Below are positions 44,753 to 55,098 of a DNA stretch of 64,000 nt, in pieces (position 1 is the first letter of the stretch; each line of letters starts with the position of its first letter). The notes under the pieces were generated by a model that saw only the letters and a list, made by a program, of their open reading frames with translations, ran no database searches and had not been told where the DNA came from. The position numbers were made by a program, and so were the translations under genes. This stretch comes from Protonemura montana (lineage: Eukaryota > Arthropoda > Insecta > Plecoptera > Nemouridae). The DNA is taken from assembly GCA_947568835.1 (NCBI GenBank), contig OX387603.1, forward strand, positions 8,553,943 to 8,617,942. Reading direction: 5' to 3'.

Positions 44753-46404
44753 CTCGGAAAATATCGTGGTACATTTGACATCCACCAGATTGCGCGGGGG
44801 GTCACGGTGCAACCTTAACACGCCTGCGTGTTCGGTGAAACTTTACAAATAAGAGTAAATGGGGGCCTGCCAATTGGTATTGGCGTTGTTCCAGTCGGGC
44901 ACTAATGCCAGCATATTCGATGTCAATCGTGGCAATTGGAGAAAGCCCAAATTTTGTCGCGAGCTTCAGCTATATGTGGCGGCCGAGACTGCTACTAGTA
45001 CACAGTCCTAAACCGAACCAAACAGATGGTGCGCTCGATGTCATGTACCTACCACCCTGTTGGCCGTGTTTATAAACATGAAATTCAAATAGGTCCATCT
45101 TTCTTCATAACATATGGTCGTCTGGGTGGCACAATGGTAAAGTCGCTGCTTCAGGAACGTCGATGGTACCTGGTTCGAATCCGCTTGGCGGAGGGATCTT
45201 TTTACTGCAGGAATACGACATCGAACATTCACTAGTGATAGCTGCAGTCAGGAGAGTTATATATGTGATTTCAAATGTTTGCTTGGTCGTGCGGTTTAAG
45301 TCATCGAATTCATCGCGTTCATGATCATAGAACTGACGAATAAGTGGGTTCGAATCACGTTCGCTTCTCGACGCAGTCTCACACTTTTGCAACTTTTTTG
45401 GGTGTATAGTTTAGACAGTAGCAAAATTGCCGGGCGCTCCTGTCGCTTCGCGCCAGTCGCGCCCGCCAATTTTGCGGGACGTTCCCACGACCCCAAACCC
45501 CACCTATACCCCGTATGCAGCTCCTAAGTCTAGCATCAAGTATATAGGAACATGGGAACTAGTGTTAAGTACAAAACTAGCATCAAAGCCACCTGTTGGC
45601 AGAAATAAGTACTACACTCTGGACTTGTAATAATTTTTTATTTTTGCTCAATTTTTATCTAACTCGATGGTAAGAAACAAAAAGCTACTTGGTCGGGTAC
45701 CGAACGCACAACCTTCTCCATTCAAAGCACAGCGCATACCACAGAGCTACGCTTCACATTTTGTCTAAAGCGGGAAATAAACCTACTAGACTGCTCACGA
45801 TATTATTCTCCCCTAATTACCAACATGCTTTGAATCTCACAGTTTGGCAATTTATATTAACATACAAACTTCGCCGCTGTTCATCCGCTCTCGTGGTTGA
45901 GCGGTTAGAGTGTTCTATTACAATGTGGGGAGGCTCATGTTCAAATCACGCCGTCTGCTTTTTTTTTCTTTCTTATAAATAATAAAGTAAAAAATCTGAG
46001 CACCATCAGGCAATTAGAAAAGTACAGAAACAGCGCCGAGAGAAATGAACTAGCCCCGGCATAGTTGCAAACGTTGGCCCCCTCGCCTCATCCCACCACC
46101 CGGCACAGCGGCGCTCACCCACACCATGAAGATGGGCGCCCACCATTAAGCAAGGTCTATCGCATTAATGCAAGCGTTACAACCCGACCGGAGAAACGCC
46201 AGTCAAACTCTGACGTCTGATCACAGGGCCTATAGGTTCTTTCATTAGTACATGAATTACCGAACAAGCATTCGTGCTAAGTCGCACCGTGACCCCCAGC
46301 GCTATCTGTTGGATAGTTGGACGTGGGATATCATGATAATAATGGATTTTATTTTGGGTATGAGTATTTTATATTAAATATTTACTTTGATTTAACAAAA
46401 ATAT
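44753..46404. repeat. composite tRNA-module repeat, unit 1
   Basis: Head-to-tail unit repeated at 46409-48329. It contains several tRNA-like modules with A and B boxes: plus 45118-45192 (B box GGTTCGAATCC), plus 45279-45365 (B box GGTTCGAATCAC, long variable arm as in Ser/Leu types), minus 45672-45760 and plus 45890-45957. Between them is a hairpin with 17-base arms at 45421-45437 and 45459-45475 (GCAAAATTGCCGGGCGC and its near-perfect complement). Stems are imperfect, so these are not real tRNA genes. The unit is a composite SINE-like or satellite-like element of unknown class. Confidence 0.65.
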
Positions 46405-46408
46405 CAAT

Positions 46409-48329
46409 CTCGGAAAATATCGTAGTTCATTTGTTATCCGCCAGATTGCGCTGGGGGTCACGGTGCGACTTAACACGACTGCGCGTTCGGTGAAACTTAA
46501 CAAATAAGAATAAATTGCAGACCCGAACTCGATGAACGGGCTTCGACTGACGTTGTGCCAGTCGGGCTACAATGCTTGCACATTTGAGAACGATCGTGGC
46601 GAATGGTGACACCCAATAATGTAGTTGCCTGCGGCTTCTGCATTGCTATTTGCGCCAGCCGGGTTTAGCTCATGTTTGTGATGACGAATAATAATTGTTC
46701 ATGTTATTTAAATAATTTTTAAAGATACTTTCCCGGACAGGTAACGGGAATGCGCTTTATGACCGAACTGAACAGAAAGTACGGTCGATATCCTATCAAA
46801 AAGGAGGCGTTTTCAAAAATTAAATTAAAATACGTTCTTTTTTCCTTTAAGTGTATGGTAGTCTGCGTGGCACAATCGAATAGTCGCTGCTTCGGTAACG
46901 TCGTAATTATCCTCCACCTGGATCGAATCCCTTCGACGGAGGAACATTTTACCGTTTGGAAAACACATCCAACATATACCAGTGGTAGCACGAGTCAGAA
47001 GACTTCTATATCTAAAAAATGCTGAGGCAAACATGAGTCCACTTGGTCGAGTGGTTAAAGGCAATGAATTCGTCTCTCTCATCAATGCCGAAAGCCTAGG
47101 TTCGAATCACGCTACACACTTCTGTGACGGAGGAACATTTTACCGTTTGGAAAACACATCCAACATATACCAGTGGTAGCACGAGTCAGAAGACTTCTAT
47201 ATCTAAAAAATGCTGAGGCAAACATGAGTCCAATTGGTCGAGTGGTTAAAGGCAATGAATTCGTCTCTCTCATCAATGCCGAAAGCCTAGGTTCGAATCA
47301 CGCTACACACTTCGGTGATTTTGTAATTTTTTTTGGGCGCATGTTTTAGACACTAGCAAAATTGCCGGTCGCTCCTGGCGCTTCGCGCCAGTCGCGCCCG
47401 CCAGTTTTGCGGGACGTTCCCACGACCCCAAACCCCACCTATACCCCGTGTGCAGCTCCTAAGTCTAGCATCAAGTATATAGGAACATGGGAACTAGTGT
47501 TAAGTACAAAACTAGTATCAGAGCCACCTGTTGGCAGAAATTAGTACTACACTCTGGACTTGTAATAATTTTTCATTTTTGCTCAATTGTTATCTAACTC
47601 GATGGTAAGAAACAAAAAGCTACCTGGTCGAGAACCGAACGCACAACCTTCTCGATTCAAAGCACAGCGCATACCACAGAGCTACGCTTCACATTCTATC
47701 TAGAGCGGGAAATAAACCTACTAGACTGCTCATGATATTATTCTCCCCTAATTACCAACATGCTTCGAATCTTACAATTTGGCACTTTATATTAACATCA
47801 AAACTTCGCCGCTGTTCATCCGCTCTCGTGGTCGAGCGTTAGAGTGTTCTATTACAATGCGCGAAGGCCCATGTTCAAATCCCGCCGTCTGCCGTTTTTT
47901 TTCTTTCTAGTAAGTTACATAGTCAAAAATCTGAGCGCCATCAGGCAATTAGAAAAGTACAGAAACAGCGCCGAGAGAAATGAACTAGCTCCGGTAGAGT
48001 TGCAAACGTTGGTCCCCTCGTCTCGGCACAGCGGCGCTCACCAACTCCATGAAGATGGGCTTTCACCATTTAGCAAAATCTATCGCGGTAGTGCAAGCGT
48101 TACAACCCGACCGGAGGAACGCCAGTCAAACTCCGATGTCTAAACACAGAGCCTATAGGTTCTTTCATTAGTACATGAATCACCGAACAAGCATTCGTGT
48201 TAAGTCGCATCGTGACCCCCAACGCTATCTGTTGGATATTATGTTGGACGTGGGATATCATGATAATAATGGATTTTATTTTGGGTATGAGTATTTTATA
48301 TTAAATATTTACTTTGATTTAACAAAAAT
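46409..48329. repeat. composite tRNA-module repeat, unit 2
   Basis: Second copy of the unit, in the same orientation and order: tRNA-like modules at 46857-46936, 47037-47113 with an extra copy at 47228-47304, an inverted one near 47598-47690, one at 47822-47890, and the hairpin at 47356-47410. It is longer than unit 1, partly because of an internal 191-base duplication. Both units end in the same AT-rich stretch ATTTACTTTGATTTAACAAA. Confidence 0.65.
46935..47316 (+). repeat. 191-bp tandem duplication
   Basis: The segment beginning GACGGAGGAACATTTTACCG at 46935 begins again at 47126, and both run through a tRNA-like module to GCTACACACTTC. By eye the two copies differ at very few sites (CACTTGG against CAATTGG), so the event is recent. 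Confidence 0.85.
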
Positions 48330-48354
48330 CAGCCGTTAAAAGTCGACAGCTCGT

Positions 48355-48535
48355 CGACAGAAGTAGGCCACTCGCACCGGGTTTCCCCTCCTCCCTTCTT
48401 AATTAGGAAGGCAAATCATCGTTCTCATCATCACTCACTCATTTACCGGCACTATTAGACCAGTGCCACATTGTGACATTGTCCATTGTCAAAACAGTGC
48501 GTCGTTAAACGTCACTCATCAATCAATCAATCTGT
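48355..48535 (+). mobile_element. 5S-derived SINE family copy, 3' half
   Basis: Contains CACTATTAGACCAGTGCCAC, AAAACAGTGCGTCGTTAAAC and the tail AATCAATCAATC. The head is missing. Confidence 0.7.
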
Positions 48536-48859
48536 AAGATCTGTAAGATCACACTACAATGCAGAAAATATCGTATCTTGTAAAGGTTTGCAACTAGTTT
48601 TGCAACTAAAGTCAGAATATCACATATTTTTATCTTCCGATCGGTCATATTTTGAGGCGTTGCCTATGCCTAAAATTCAAAGCTATATTTTATAAAATTT
48701 GGTCAAGTAGCTGGGAACGACTGACTTTGTCAGGAAATTTTGTTTGCCTGTGAAAACTTTGAAGCAACTCGTGGTACGCGTGAGTAGCACGGGACTGCCT
48801 ATACGTACGGTTAATCCAACCATGACAAGTTTCAACTGAAATAATCGTCTAAAACGAGG

Positions 48860-49090
48860 CGAAAATTTGTCTCTTCGTACCAGGCGAGTAGCCGACAGAA
48901 GAGTATCGCCTGAAACCTACTGCATCGCTGTTCAAGTGACGTCACAACACGTGCTCGATCGACCCCGCCTCGTACTTTCGATCGACTGAAGCGCGGCTCC
49001 CATTGGCTGACCGGTTTTCGAAGTGGATCGAGGTGATAACAGCAATGGCGTTCACGGCTGCTATCACAGACCAAATGTTTTCCAGGCATG
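48860..49090 (+). mobile_element. possible LTR-element integrase remnant in a CpG-rich patch
   Basis: A plus-strand frame at 49003-49085 reads ADRFSKWIEV then AFTAAITDQMFSRH, which resembles the integrase core of Gypsy-like elements (usual form VDRFSRWPE). No protease, reverse transcriptase or LTR is seen. The preceding 140 bases are unusually CpG-rich and contain a perfect CRE (TGACGTCA, 48937-48944) next to an E-box (CACGTG, 48948-48953). Weak call. Confidence 0.3.
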
Positions 49091-49329
49091 CAGATGCTAA
49101 TTTATTTATTTATTTATTATTGTTTTTAACAAAAAAACATTGTTTTAACAATTTGTACACAGAAATAAATACATACGTAGCCATAATTAGAACTGCAAAC
49201 TCTCGTACTTTAATTGCGGATGTTTAATTAGATTCATTTTTACTATGTTAGCATTTGTTAGATGTGAGTGTTCTTGACCAAATCAAGTCACACAGCGGGT
49301 CCAATTGCTTACGAGCCCTCCTCGAATCG

Positions 49330-49545
49330 TCACGCCGAACGGTTTGGCGTGCTGGAAACACCAGTTCTCGTGAGATCACCGACGTTAAGCAACACTGCGC
49401 TGGGTCAGGTATTGGATGGGTGACAATCATACACATGGTCAGTTACGTTCGGGAGAGAGGTTGAAGGGATGACAGTTAGTACAGCAACGTATCAACCTTT
49501 CGATGGCATGAATTTGTGGAGGAATCCTGTTGTTCGCGTTATAGA
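49330..49545 (+). mobile_element. 5S-rRNA-derived SINE with recognisable 5S head
   Basis: 49345-49432 aligns with 5S rRNA: ACACCAGTTCTCGT, GATCACCGACGTTAAGCA, CTGCGCTGGG and TTGGATGGGTGAC correspond in order to the 5S helix, the A box, the intermediate element and the C box of the internal promoter. It runs straight into the family body (ATCAACCTTTCGATGGCATG). The start and end of 5S are degenerate and it continues into SINE sequence, so it is not a functional 5S gene. Confidence 0.75.
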
Positions 49546-49730
49546 CACCTTAGAGAAAAGAATGGACTATACGACTCTACCTTTCGCTAATGTTAAACTG
49601 TCTTTACGAAAAATAGCCGCCAAATGGCTTCTTTCCTGACAAGAAGGCAGGATGCGACGAGGTGGAGTTACCGTCTTTTTGAGTGTCAAGTAGTCAAATT
49701 CCGTTTTTTTTTTGCAGATTTAAATACAAC

Positions 49731-49736
49731 TTTATT
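49731..49736 (-). promoter_or_regulatory. candidate poly(A) signal of CYP4-3
   Basis: AATAAA on the minus strand, about 104 bases after the CYP4-3 stop codon. Confidence 0.4.
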
Positions 49737-49839
49737 AAAAAATTATATATATCATTTAATACACACAAAAAAGGTAAAACTAACTCCGCGTTGAGGTTTG
49801 TGTCTCTATCACTAAGGTTAGTGTTTAAACGCGTTGTCT

Positions 49840-51041
49840 TCAGTTGTTATTCCTCGCTATGAGCTTGACATGAACGCCCGTCTTGGAGATAAGGGTGAGC
49901 TCGACAGCCAGCTTCAGACTCCGAGATTCTGAGGCAGGACGCAGTTGGAAGCTGCGAAGAACATGAGCGACGGTCGCCTTCATCTCCAGCATGGCGAACT
50001 TCTGGCCTACGGGATACACTTGCGCTGTTAGACGGATGTGGTTGCCCGTGGGTGATTGGTATGGTTGGTTGGTTTGGCTGACTCAATTTGTGTACCCGAT
50101 TTATTTTTTATTTTTTTTATAAGTATGATAACAGGTATGAGTGTTTGTTTGCCGACTACCGGCCGAACGGTTGGACCGATTTGTCTAAAATTTGCAGGAC
50201 ACCTTTTCAACCTCGCAACTCGGATCTTCTACGTTCAAGAAATTAATTGGCGGGATAATTTTGATTTAAATCAAGATAAACGAAAATGATCATAAAAATT
50301 GTGAGAGGGTGGAGATAACTCGTAGTGTCTGGCTTGAGAAATTTGGTCGGAAAATATTTGAAAAAGCAGTGCACTATTTTTGGACTCTTTAAATTTAAAA
50401 ATTTATAGTACCGCATAAAGCTGAAACAAAATTTCTTGTAAGAATTTTCACGTGCGAGCTAGATAGTTTCGGAAACGCTCCAACTGTAATTTCTAGTGGC
50501 AGCTGGTTATGGTTATGTAATTTCATTACCTTTGTCATTAAACTTTTTAACAGTAAGTTACCTTACCAATGCAGTTGCGAGGGCCTGCACTGAACGCAAG
50601 GAAAGCGTACGGGTGACGTCCCTGACATCGTTCAGGAAGAAAGCGATCAGGATCGAATTTGTCAGGATCACGAAATATCTTTTGATTTCTGTGCGCCATA
50701 AAGGCTGAGATGGCAATCGTCGACCCTTTCGGAGCAATTTTTCCATCTGGAATTTCAATAGATGAATGCATACAATTAATTCCTCATTTATGAGTCCGGA
50801 AAAAAGATAATTACTATTGTCTAAAAACTCAACTAACCGCTGAGTTGAACGTCGGTTTGCAATTCCCGAGCATAGAATGGCACGCTCGGGTACATCCTTA
50901 AGGATTCTTTGATCACTCGCTCCAAATACTTCATTTCCTGCAGGGCTCGATAAGTCAGGACGCCTCTCGCTTCTGAAAATATTTCTTTAATCTCCTGAAA
51001 CGCTTCCTCCTAGAGAGACAGAGAATAGAGCTTGAGCATAC

Positions 51042-51098
<57 letters not shown>

Positions 51099-54000
51099 TT
51101 AATGTCACAAATTTAACAAATACATGTTACTTTGACATATTTGTATCGAGAGAGTTATTATGAGGCAATTAGTACATACCTGGATTTCTTGGTTCCTGGA
51201 GAGCATCCACAAGACAAAGCTTATCCCTGAAGAGATTGTATCGTAGCCCTGGAACGCAGTTGGAGGGAGAAAATTTAGAATCTCAGATCCATCAATGTGC
51301 TAAAACTAAAAACTTTCGTGGGTATATCGTGAGCATAAATATACGAATTACTCATTACATTCTCAAGGAATTTGAAGTTTAAAGAGGGTTGCTATTCTTT
51401 TTTCAAAGCTTTTAAATTTAAAGATCTGTTTTATTTCAGAAAGGTCTACGTAATTGCTAAGTTTGGTGAGGAAATGTATTAGATTTGGCTTTTGGAAAAT
51501 TAGCGGAATTTTTAAGAAATTTTTGTAAGTTTTGATTTGTTAAAATCATTCGATAAATTCTATTCGATGAAAATTTTAAGTGTCAAAGCTATAGAAAATA
51601 CAATTATTTGTTGTTTATTCAAATTAACCCCAAGAAAGCTCAAGAATTGATCGCAAAACACACATTGGCCACCGTGGGACTCCCATACAAACCTCCAGCA
51701 GGAACGTGTCGACCTCTTCTCTGATGTTCTCGTCGGTGAGCTGCGATCCCGGTGACGAGGACTCGATCAGCATCAGGTCGAGGAACGCCAGACGTCTCCT
51801 GACTCCATCCTCTGACGGGACGTTGCCTGTCCCGTCTTTCTTAGCCTTCAGCATCTCTGCCCGTCGAATCCTTATCACCTGAAAGCATATTGTGGTGAGT
51901 TGCAGGTGCGACGGTGATGTGCTTTTAAACTAGGTCCAGCTTTGTCTCGGCGCTCACTTTGTAACCCTGACACTGGCGTTGAAATACAGGGGTTAAAAGT
52001 CTCTTTAAAACTCACCTCCTGCTACATTAAAAAAGTGTATCAAAGTCGTTTGTATTTATATAACTTTATGTATTATCTAACACTGTATTTTTTTAAATTA
52101 TTATTATTATTATTTTTTTTTTGTTCTGGACCGGAATTTTTTATAAGCTATAATTTTTTATTTATTTATAAGCTAATTTTTCTTTGCAAGCGTGGACTTC
52201 TGCCAATCCTGCTAACTCTCGTTAGGGTATGTAGCAAATCGCGCTGATGAAGCGAATGAAGCAAGGTTGGTGACATAGGTCATAGAAAGGCTACTCGTGG
52301 CTACAAATATTTGATAAATAATTCATTATTTCGATATTGATGCTAGATGTCATAAATATTTAGTCCAAGCCTACCTTCAAGTTCAATTCAACATTGTTGG
52401 TTGAAACAATGATAATCAAACGCATTGTTTTTGTTTCCATGCCATTTTGAAAAATTTACGAAAAATACCAGAACGAAATTTCAACTTCTCTGACGGGACA
52501 TATATGCTTTGCACAATGGCTGATTCGAGTTTTTATAAAATCGTTTTCACCTTGTTGGTGGTGCTATGAAGTATCTTCAGCGATCGCTCGTGAGTTTTCT
52601 TCAGCGACGTTAGGCTGAAGAGGAAGTCTGGTCGAAGCCACGGCTTCATGCTTCGCTGCATGAAGACTTCGGACTGACTGAACGGTAAGATAATTATACA
52701 GTATTACATGTGAATTTTCACCGCAAAAATTTCTCATAAGACGCATAGCGGTCTGCAACACTTTAAAACACTAGCAAATGGAGTGGTTTGGTAAAAAATG
52801 AAAAATATCTTAATTTTTATTTGTGATGCTAACCAATCATCATCATCATAACTAGGCATTTTGTGCATGGATTTCTTGAGGTAGCAGCGTGACAGCTAGT
52901 TCAAGTGAATTATCTTTCATGTAAACAATAAATGCAATCAGATTTAAAAGATGTACTTGCTAAAGATGTCTTTTAAAAAGCTTTCGGGGGTCGGACATGC
53001 ACCTGAATTTAGAAATATTTTTGCAAAGCAAATGCTATGTTTGATTTGATATAACCTCAAAAATACATACTCGTTTAATGCTTCCACGTACTCAGATGCA
53101 CACCCTTTCTGTGCATTTATTTTGACACCCATGGCTGATTCTGTGAATATAAAAATTTAAAAAAGTTAAAGTATGTTTTAATTCTAAAATTGGCTACATT
53201 TTGAGCTCAAAAGAAAGGTTTTACCGCAAATGTCGTCTAGGGCACAAAGCGATACGTATTTGTAGACGTCAAACTCGGAACCGTTGACTTTCTTTCTCAA
53301 GATGTCGACAAGAACTTCGGCATTTGTGTTAAAAATCTCGACAAACTCTTCCAAGATCTTGAAGTGGAATGTCGGTGTCAGTAATTTTCGATGACGACGC
53401 CATTTTTCACCTGCAGAAAAAAAATATTTTGAATGGCACTTAAAAGAATTTAACTTTATAATTTATTTTTATTTTTGTAGAAGCGTACCTGTGCTTGTGA
53501 GAAGACCTGTTCCAAGCCATGGTAAGAACAAGTCGTACAAACCACCTTTGTTGATAAAACTGTAGCTGCCCAAAATTATCTGCAAAAAATCACACATATC
53601 GGGTAGCTAACATTTAGAGAAAAGCGAAAATATAATAGAAAACACTTTTTGAAGCCATGAACATGTTGGTATTCTAAAAAAAATTCGTCTAAAATTCCAA
53701 TTCTTCAAGATTCTGCTCGAACTGTGTCTAGAACAACGTAATCACTCGGGGCTTAGCTCCTAGCTTTGAATATTTCAAAGCGAATTAGCAGCGAAACTCC
53801 ATTGCGCTTGTGGTCGCTGAATTTTTACCCGCAGAAAATGCCTTTCTACTTTTTGAAAGTAGACGAGTTACAAGAAGTTTTCCAGAGTAGGTTAATATTG
53901 TGCTAGTCTGTAAGGTCTGGACGTTAGCAAGGGAGAGTTCCGGGTGGTACCTGCACAATTATAATCTTATAACAATCTTGGCCATGTACAGTCATGTGAC

Positions 54001-55098
54001 GACTTAAAAAATGTTCGGGAATTAAGAAATCTTTCGAGTAAAACATAAAGATATGCGGATTTCAGATCAGATGAAGCTATTTATCATCTTCGATAATTAT
54101 CTTGCCCCAACGTCTATAGTTTACCTCGATGTCTTCAGGGCTCGACAAGACAATGTACGCAGCAAAAGGACCGACCCACATCCTAAACGGCGACCCCCCG
54201 TACTTCCGGCAATACTTCTCGACATTCTTGTGGAAGTCTGCCAGAAAAAAAAAATCGTTATAAACTAGGTTCAATCTATTTATCTATCTATCTTCTCATT
54301 ATAATATAGCGCCTGTGTGTGAGTTTAATTTCCGCAAAAACTTGAGTCTTTATTCGTTTCTACAGTTTTTGAGATTTTCTTTGAAAACATTTGAAACGTT
54401 TTGGAAATGACGCTTTGCAAAGCTTGGTCGCGACACCACGTGGCAATTTTGGGCTCTTTTTGAGGGTGCATTTTGGTCTTTTTTTTATCTTTTTTGCCAA
54501 TTTTTTTCCTATGGGTTGGAATTGACAGCTGACATTGAGTTGATGAGGTCTGGAAGACCGCGGGCAATTTTGGGCTTTTTGGGGGTATGTTTGAAACTCA
54601 TTTAGTGCGAAGTACGTTGCGTGCAAAACACTTTCCGTGCGCGACACTTAACATGGTTTGTACCATAACTTCTGCGCCTTGGGCGAAGCCCTAGTTGAAT
54701 TTAAACTTAAAATGATTGCAATTGGCAGACTATTTGATTATTATGAACTCTCTTACCCTGGCCAGCTCAAAAATTTGTCCTGTCCACTTCCAGTTGGTAA
54801 GTGCAACACCAGCGATAGAAAACGGAGTTCAATTACCCGGTTGGGTTCACATTTTTGAGAGGGTGCTTGTGTTCATAATATTAAAAATCTCTTTAAAAAA
54901 ACAAGAGATTGTAAGAAAAACACAAAACAACTTCAATGGCTTACCTGAAGTGCTCCGTCCTAGCAAAAGTGCGTTCCCGACTACCGGATAGGCAAACGGT
55001 CCCGGAAACTTGTCGACCATCCTCTTGAATCGCGTCCCTTTGCGCCAAACCCACCACAAGGCGAGAACGATCAGAGATGCCCCGACTTGAAACCACAT
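49840..55098 (-). CDS. Cytochrome P450, CYP4 family, gene 3 (11 exons, 504 aa)
   Basis: Exons: 55098-54945, 54237-54125, 53579-53489, 53410-53225, 53140-53071, 52677-52551, 51878-51693, 51248-51180, 51009-50838, 50746-50567, 50006-49840. All phases fit; 504 residues, the same as CYP4-1. The N-terminus MWFQVGASLIVLALWW is a membrane anchor, followed by KFPGP. CESAMGVKINAQ, EEVDTFLLEGYDT (Glu309), K-helix ESLR (367-370) and [10 protein letters not shown] (Cys448) are all present. The second Thr of the I-helix GHDTT motif is Ile (GYDTIS), a mild change. The sixth exon begins SEVFMQRSMKPWLRPDFLF. Shared [18 protein letters not shown] hinge and DGKIAPKG in exon 10 pair it with CYP4-2. Expected to be an active ER monooxygenase; substrate unknown. 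Confidence 0.95.
51042..51095. repeat. (AAT)n microsatellite
   Basis: About 17 units of AAT in the intron between CYP4-3 exons 8 and 9. Confidence 0.9.
54820..54895 (+). mobile_element. diverged tRNA-derived SINE tail
   Basis: GGTTGGGTTCACATTTTTGA, then GAGGGTGCTTGTGTTCATAA, resembles the 3' part of the SINE copies at 38993 and 59935. In CYP4-3 intron 1. Confidence 0.4.

Noticed and set aside
45118..45192. Functional tRNA gene in the 45-48 kb region
   Set aside because: Stems are incomplete, and the modules recur as parts of a larger repeat unit, so a SINE-like origin fits better.
49345..49432. 5S rRNA gene
   Set aside because: Only the internal part matches; the 5' and 3' ends that pair in 5S rRNA are degenerate and it continues into SINE body.
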